DNA of 64,000 nt, taken from assembly GCA_907165065.1 (NCBI GenBank), contig OU015551.1, positions 248,001-312,000 of the forward strand, written 5' to 3'. Both the position numbers and the translations under genes were made by a program. Of this stretch, positions 59,505 through 64,000 are shown in pieces. Each line of letters opens with the position of its first letter. Position 1 is the stretch's first letter. The stretch is from Caprimulgus europaeus. Lineage: Eukaryota > Chordata > Aves > Caprimulgiformes > Caprimulgidae. The notes under the pieces were generated by a model, which saw nothing but the letters and a program-made list of their open reading frames with translations, was not told the DNA's origin and did no database searches.

Positions 59505-62500
59505 CTAGGCAGAGACGCACACATCAGCTGCGAGACACCAAACCCTGGTGCAAAACTCAGCCCAGCCTGCAGCTGCCCCCTGGCACGGGGGCCTGGCTGT
59601 CCCCCAGCCCAGCTCACCTCGCTGACCGCCTGTGTGAGGATCTGGATGATCTTCTCGTGGGGCGTTGCCACCACGCTCCGCCCGTTGATCTCAATGATGC
59701 GGTGCCCCACGCGGATGCCGCCTTTCTCTGCGATGCCCCCGCGCATCAGGCTGCAGATCTGAGGAGCGGGGAGCACTGGTGAGACCAGAGCTGTGCCCAC
59801 AGCCCAGGGTCACACACAACCACTCCCCCCACCCCTCTCATCTCTGCAGGCTCCTGGCAAGAGCTCCAGACCTGGGTGCTGTCTCCTCCACCCTGTGGGC
59901 GTGCAGTGAGGGCAGGGACATCCCTTTACATTGCTTCCACCAGAGTGATGTGCTGAGCTGTAGGGCAGGGGTAGCCCCACAGGCTTTTGTTCCCCTGGCT
60001 CAGCTTCCCCCAGCCACCCATCAAACCCTTGTGCTCCCACCACCCCTGGGCTGCAGTCAGAGCTTCTCCCTGGGGCGGCAGCTCCTGCATGCCTGTGGAG
60101 TAACTACATCTCCAACACTATTGGGAGCATTGGTCAGTACGCGATACAGCTCTTCCACACCCCTCCACCACCCACCCACCCCATCGAGTCCTGCTGGTCC
60201 TGGAAATACCCTTCTCTGCCCTTCCAACGTGGACACTGTGGAACCCAGAGCAGGGAGTGGCTGAGGCACTGGGGACAGCAAGAAATGTCACTAAGGTCAC
60301 ACCAAGAAAGCCAGGAAGAAACCACCACCTCAAAAGCAAACAGCTAAGGAGCACCAGGGAGATCCAACTGCCAGCGCTGCAGGAGAGACTTTTGCTGTGG
60401 TACAGTAGAGCCCTGTGAAACCTCAGCCCTGGCAGGCACAAGGAGCGCTGGAGCTGTGTGCTCTCCACGCAGACACAGCCAGAACCACGTCCTACTGCTG
60501 AAGCCCCCAGCTGACCCTGGGGCCTGGCTCCAATCCCACCCCTGTGCACTCACCACACCGTTCTCAACACAGAAGCCCAGCTGGTACTTGGAGTCAGGAC
60601 GCCGGATGACAGCTGTGGTGACAGGGGGACAGTGCACGATGTTCAGCGTCACCTCTGTCTGGTGCTTCAGCTCCTGGAAGATGGGATGGGGCTTTGTCAG
60701 ACTTTGGAGAGCTATTGGGCATGGTTGAGAGGGTTGATGCAGCCACGTTGCTCATGGGAAGGCTGAGGATTAGCAACCTGTTTTCAACAAGGAAACTGAG
60801 GCACACACAGGGACACTGCCATGCTCAAAATCAGGGAGAACTTATAAATCCAGTACAAGATGTCCCACTCTGCCCCCAAGGCCACACTGTCCTTGCTTTC
60901 AGCTCCTTCCTGCCTGGGAGGTAGAAGATGCAACAGGTCTCCCCCAGGAGAGGTGCCTGCTTCCTCACCCATCCTCCTTCTCAGGCAGGGTCCTGCCACA
61001 GCAAATTTAGTGCCCAGCTTTGTCCCTGCCGTGTTACATCCCTGCCCCCAAAGGACTCACAGCAGGGACTGTCACAGTCCATGGGATGGGTACGGCCCCC
61101 ACACTCCTGCCCCCAAGCCAGGAGTATCGGGGGGCCTCTGGCATTACAAACGCTCCCAGATACATTCAGGCTGTTCCCAGTCTGTGCCAGCACTCGCCCC
61201 CTGGCCAGGTGAGAGGCAGGAGGCCACCCTGGGCACAAGCCCGGCTCACCCGGATGATGCTCTGGCAGGTGGTGAGGGGCAGCCCCACCAGGCTGGTCCT
61301 GTTGACGGACATGAGGCGGTCCCCGATGCTCAGCTCGCCCGACCTCTCCGCAGGGCCCCCGTGCATCAGGTTGGCGATGACCACGGTGGGCAGGATGGAG
61401 CCCCAGCCCGACTCCACAATGGCGATGCCCAGGATCTCCCCCTTCTGCTTCCGGATGCAGACCTGGGACAGGAAGGGGCACAGAGGGGTTCAGGGTCACC
61501 AGACTCATGTGGCATGTGTCCCAGCCCCAGCACAGGTGTCCTGGGCTCACAAACAGCTGGGACAGGGCCCAGTTTTGTAGGGAGCACCTCAGCTGTTGAG
61601 AGAGCTGTGGAGGGAACGACACAGAAGTGCCAGCAGGTACCCCACACTGTCCCCACCCCTCCAAAGTAGCTCTTACGTCCTTGCAGTTCTCCTGCCGGGA
61701 GAAGTGGCTCAGCTCCGCGTTGTACTGCTCCTGGTCCTCGAGGGCACGGCTGTACTGGCGAGGGCTCAGCTCGCTCGGGTTGATGCTGTTGGCCTCCAGG
61801 AAGCGCTGGTAGGCCACGCCGAACGCCTGCCCGATAGCCTGAGCGATGATCTGGGCCTGGGGAGAGGGGTTGTTCATGCCCATGGCTCAGGGTCAACCAT
61901 CTCATGGCCAAACTGGAGCCAATGGCTGCCCTGCAATACCCAACACAGGCAATGTGCCCTGGGAGCTCTGGGGCATCCTGGCTCCTTCCCCGCCTCAGTG
62001 GGCCCCTTTTTGGTGCCAATCCTCCCTGCTTTTCTCACTGAGCCCCTCTGTGTCACCGAGGTGCTCAGGGTGGGCTCCTTCCCCTTCTACATCCTTGTGG
62101 GGAGTCCCCAGGATGGAGACTCCGAGCACCCACTCATTACAGGACGGGGCGCAGGACCCCAGCGCCACCCCGCCCTCCCGGGGGACTCGCGCGGTGCTCA
62201 CGTCAGCCGAGTGGAAGACGTGGCAGATCATCTTGTAGAGCCGCTTTTCCTCGGCCCCCTCCGACTGCCGGGGCAGCTTCCGGCGCGCCATGAGCACCAC
62301 GAGGGAGCCGATGTCGGCGATGTAGGAGATGGTCTGGAGGGAGTGATCCATCATGGCCTCCTGGCAAGGGACACAGAGACCTTCAGCCCTCCCCGACCTG
62401 ACGGAGCCTGTGGACAGCCCGTGAGCCAGCCAGGCACCGCCACAGGCAGGAAGGGTTTGAGTTCGAATGCCACTGTGCTGGGATGCAGCTCAAAGGCCCA

Positions 62501-63790
62501 GCACATGCTGGGTGGAAACCAGGTCTACGCTAAAAGGTACAAACAACTCCTCCAATCAAGGACGCATCTGTGTCTCTGGGTGCTGCAGGGGACAAGTCAT
62601 CTCCTTCTTACTATAAAGCAGAAACTAATCCCGAGGCAAAGAGACACAGAAATTTGAAGCCCAGCTTCCCTGGGGCTTGGTCTGGGAACCCAGCAGCTCC
62701 TGCGAGGTGCAGTTTGCATGAGAAGACTTGTGCAGCCATGCAAAGAGCCAGAGGACACGGCACGTCTGTGTGGGATGGCTGCAGAGTGACATGTCTCCTC
62801 CTAGACACGCGTCCTTGCCCACAGGCCATCCTTGGGCATGACCCCGCTGGCGTGGGTGCAAAGCAGAGATCCCAAGGCCAAACAGGAAGGTTTCATCAGC
62901 CCCAAAGCCAGGCGGGTGCTCCTGCTCCCTGCTCACCTGCGTGTCAGCTGTGAGCACCTTGATCCTCTGTGTGGAGACAAACAGATCCACCTCTGTCATG
63001 GGCTGGGACTCCCCCTCCGGCGCCTGCAGAACGAAGCGCCCACGAGAGGTCACTGCTGCTGCCAGGACTCCTCTGGGTCCCTGCCCCACAGCCGGGAAGT
63101 CCCCCCGGGCAGGTCCTGAGCGCAGCCCCATGCCCAGGAGGGGCCAGGCTGGTGGCAGTCACACCCCCCGACCCTCCTGCACCTTGATCCTGTCCACCGC
63201 CTCCTGAGCCTGCGCCATGCGGACGCTGGTCGGGGGGTTCCTCTCTGACACCAGCTGCGTGGAGCCCAGGTACTTTGCCCCAAAAATCACACCGTCCAGC
63301 AGATCCTCTGGGTCGCAAGGACCTGGAACTGAGGCATCAGGAGGGACTGAGCAGAGGCTGGTCCCCTCACCTCTGAAAACCAGAGGTACCAATCCCTACT
63401 GCCCATCAGCTGTGTTCCTTTGCATTCCAGGGCAAAGCAGCTCAGCGCTTGGGAGACAGGCTCCTAGCATCACCAGGGGACCAACTCTGACCCCAGGGCT
63501 GCATCCCCCTTCCCTTGGGAACACTCTGGCATCCCTCTTTCTCGATCCCTGAAGCACCTCAAAGAAGGGCAAGCTGGGATCCAACAAGCCACCCAGAGTC
63601 TGCAGCCACATTCCCACCCTGCGTGGGTGCAGAGCCGTGCTCTCCCTCCCAGGCTGGGACTCCTGGCTACCCTGCATTCGGGGTCAGAGCAGGAGGCAGC
63701 AGGTCAGGACTCCTGGGTGCTTTTGCTGCTTGAGCACATAAGCAACTCACCATCTCTGAAGGCCGGGCAGGAGGATGGGGTTTCCCTGTT
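59433..63790 (-). CDS. APBA3: APBA3 gene span: X11-gamma/Mint3 adaptor, 5' part beyond window
   Basis: Amyloid-precursor-binding adaptor at the Golgi; its PTB domain binds NPTY-type tails such as APP. Nine exons join in phase to 383 residues plus stop, about two thirds of the roughly 575-residue human protein. The PTB domain spans fragment residues about 14-190 ([66 protein letters not shown]). PDZ1 is about 203-290 and PDZ2 about 296-375, ending QEQPIFL. APBA1 and APBA2 end in PVYI and sit elsewhere; the tail-to-tail TJP3 neighbour supports APBA3. The N-terminal exons lie right of 64,000. Confidence 0.95.
59618..59758 (-). CDS. APBA3: APBA3 coding exon, PDZ2
   Basis: Encodes [40 protein letters not shown] and LTQAVSE. 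Acceptor GCTCCTCAG, donor GCGAG/GTGAGC. Confidence 0.96.
60554..60673 (-). CDS. APBA3: APBA3 coding exon, PDZ1 end / PDZ2 start
   Basis: Forty codons: [45 protein letters not shown] is the PDZ2 carboxylate loop. Acceptor TCTTCCAG, donor GTGTG/GTGAGT. Confidence 0.95.
61250..61462 (-). CDS. APBA3: APBA3 coding exon, PDZ1
   Basis: Encodes [40 protein letters not shown] and [33 protein letters not shown] is the Mint PDZ1 binding loop. Acceptor TGTCCCAG, donor CGG/GTGAGC. Confidence 0.96.
61677..61856 (-). CDS. APBA3: APBA3 coding exon, PTB C-terminal helix
   Basis: Encodes [40 protein letters not shown] and [20 protein letters not shown]. Acceptor CTCCCCAG, donor GGAC/GTAAGA. Confidence 0.96.
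62202..62360 (-). CDS. APBA3: APBA3 coding exon, PTB core
   Basis: Encodes [40 protein letters not shown] and [21 protein letters not shown] forms the peptide-binding strand. Acceptor TTGCCAG, donor GCTGAC/GTGAGC. Confidence 0.96.
62937..63023 (-). CDS. APBA3: APBA3 coding exon, PTB
   Basis: Encodes [20 protein letters not shown] then IKVLTADTQ, as in the Mint family. Acceptor TTCTGCAG, donor CGCAG/GTGAGC. Confidence 0.95.
63183..63322 (-). CDS. APBA3: APBA3 coding exon, PTB start
   Basis: Encodes [40 protein letters not shown] and AVDRIK, the first PTB strand and helix. Acceptor AGTTCCAG, donor ATCAAG/GTGCAG. Confidence 0.95.
63751..63790 (-). CDS. APBA3: APBA3 coding exon before the PTB domain
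   Basis: A 40-bp exon encoding [13 protein letters not shown] plus one base of Gly. Acceptor CTTTGCAG, donor GATG/GTGAGT. Supported by splice sites and phase only, since this linker is poorly conserved. Confidence 0.7.
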
Positions 63791-64000
63791 CTGCAAAGCA
63801 AGGAGGGAGAAGGTGAGGCTCTGGCTGGGATCCCAGGGATTCAGCCAGCCCATCCCACTGCTAGGCTGCCCCTCTAGCACCAGGACAGTGAGGGCACAGC
63901 GTCCTGAGGCTTGGGAGTGGGGGAACAGGGTCCTGGGGCTGGGGGGCTCTTGAGACCCACCAGCCTCTTCCCTGGAGCATGCACAGATCAGACAGCCATG
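63791..64000 (-). other. APBA3: APBA3 intron at the right edge
   Basis: Should lead to the N-terminal APBA3 exons. A possible donor (GGCTG/GTGGGT on the minus strand) occurs near 63,957, but I could not read a supported exon from it. Confidence 0.4.

Noticed and set aside
58585-59520. 311-codon minus-strand open frame over the APBA3 3' end
   Set aside because: It is in a different frame from the true last exon (VHIKTMP...QPIFL), lies mostly in 3' UTR, and has no recognisable domain.
63940-64000. Possible further APBA3 exon at the right edge
   Set aside because: A donor-like GGCTG/GTGGGT is present, but the required phase meets a TGA a few codons upstream and no acceptor is clear within the window.
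1-64000. tRNA, rRNA, microRNA or CRISPR features
   Set aside because: No cloverleaf with A/B boxes, no rRNA sequence, no long precursor hairpin and no spaced identical repeats were seen. CRISPR is not expected in this type of genome.

Overview
The window is vertebrate nuclear DNA, almost certainly from a bird. It carries at least eight fragments of the CR1 LINE family (3' ends with ATTCTGTG/ATTCTATG-type repeats and translatable remains of the CR1 reverse-transcriptase C-terminus), two LTR fragments of the avian TGTCCTGGTTT...CA type, and split genes with GT-AG introns. I assembled three protein-coding genes by hand from conserved protein segments, splice sites and reading phase. They lie in the order known from human 19p13.3: PIP5K1C (minus), TJP3 (plus), APBA3 (minus). 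The species cannot be fixed from the sequence alone.

Region 1-46,005 is PIP5K1C (phosphatidylinositol-4-phosphate 5-kinase type I gamma), read on the minus strand. Twelve coding exons are firm and one (exon 2) is tentative; together they give about 567 codons running from the start codon through the whole lipid-kinase domain. The C-terminal exons with the talin-binding tail were not found and probably lie left of the window or went unrecognised in the first 2.7 kb. Intron 1 is about 29 kb. All CR1 and LTR copies seen in the window fall inside the introns of this gene. Its start sits in a large CpG island (about 45.05-47.9 kb).

Region 46,006-50,789 is the spacer between two genes that start back to back. 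It holds the PIP5K1C promoter (ETS, YY1-like and GC-box motifs) and a possible TJP3 promoter and untranslated first exon near 48.8-49.0 kb. Region 50,790-58,290 is TJP3 (zonula occludens-3): 19 coding exons, all phases compatible, giving 913 residues with three PDZ domains, SH3, guanylate-kinase-like domain and a C-terminal TDV motif. Region 58,520-64,000 is the 3' two thirds of APBA3 (X11-gamma/Mint3) on the minus strand: nine coding exons giving 383 residues (PTB domain and two PDZ domains). Its 5' part lies past the right edge. TJP3 and APBA3 end tail to tail, with polyadenylation signals about 270 bp apart.

The three genes are not an operon and act separately: phosphoinositide synthesis at focal adhesions and synapses, tight-junction scaffolding, and APP/Golgi adaptor function. 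No previously undescribed system was found. The most unusual signal is in TJP3, where the last three introns (90, 225 and 162 nt) are all multiples of three and free of in-frame stops, so each could be retained without breaking the frame.
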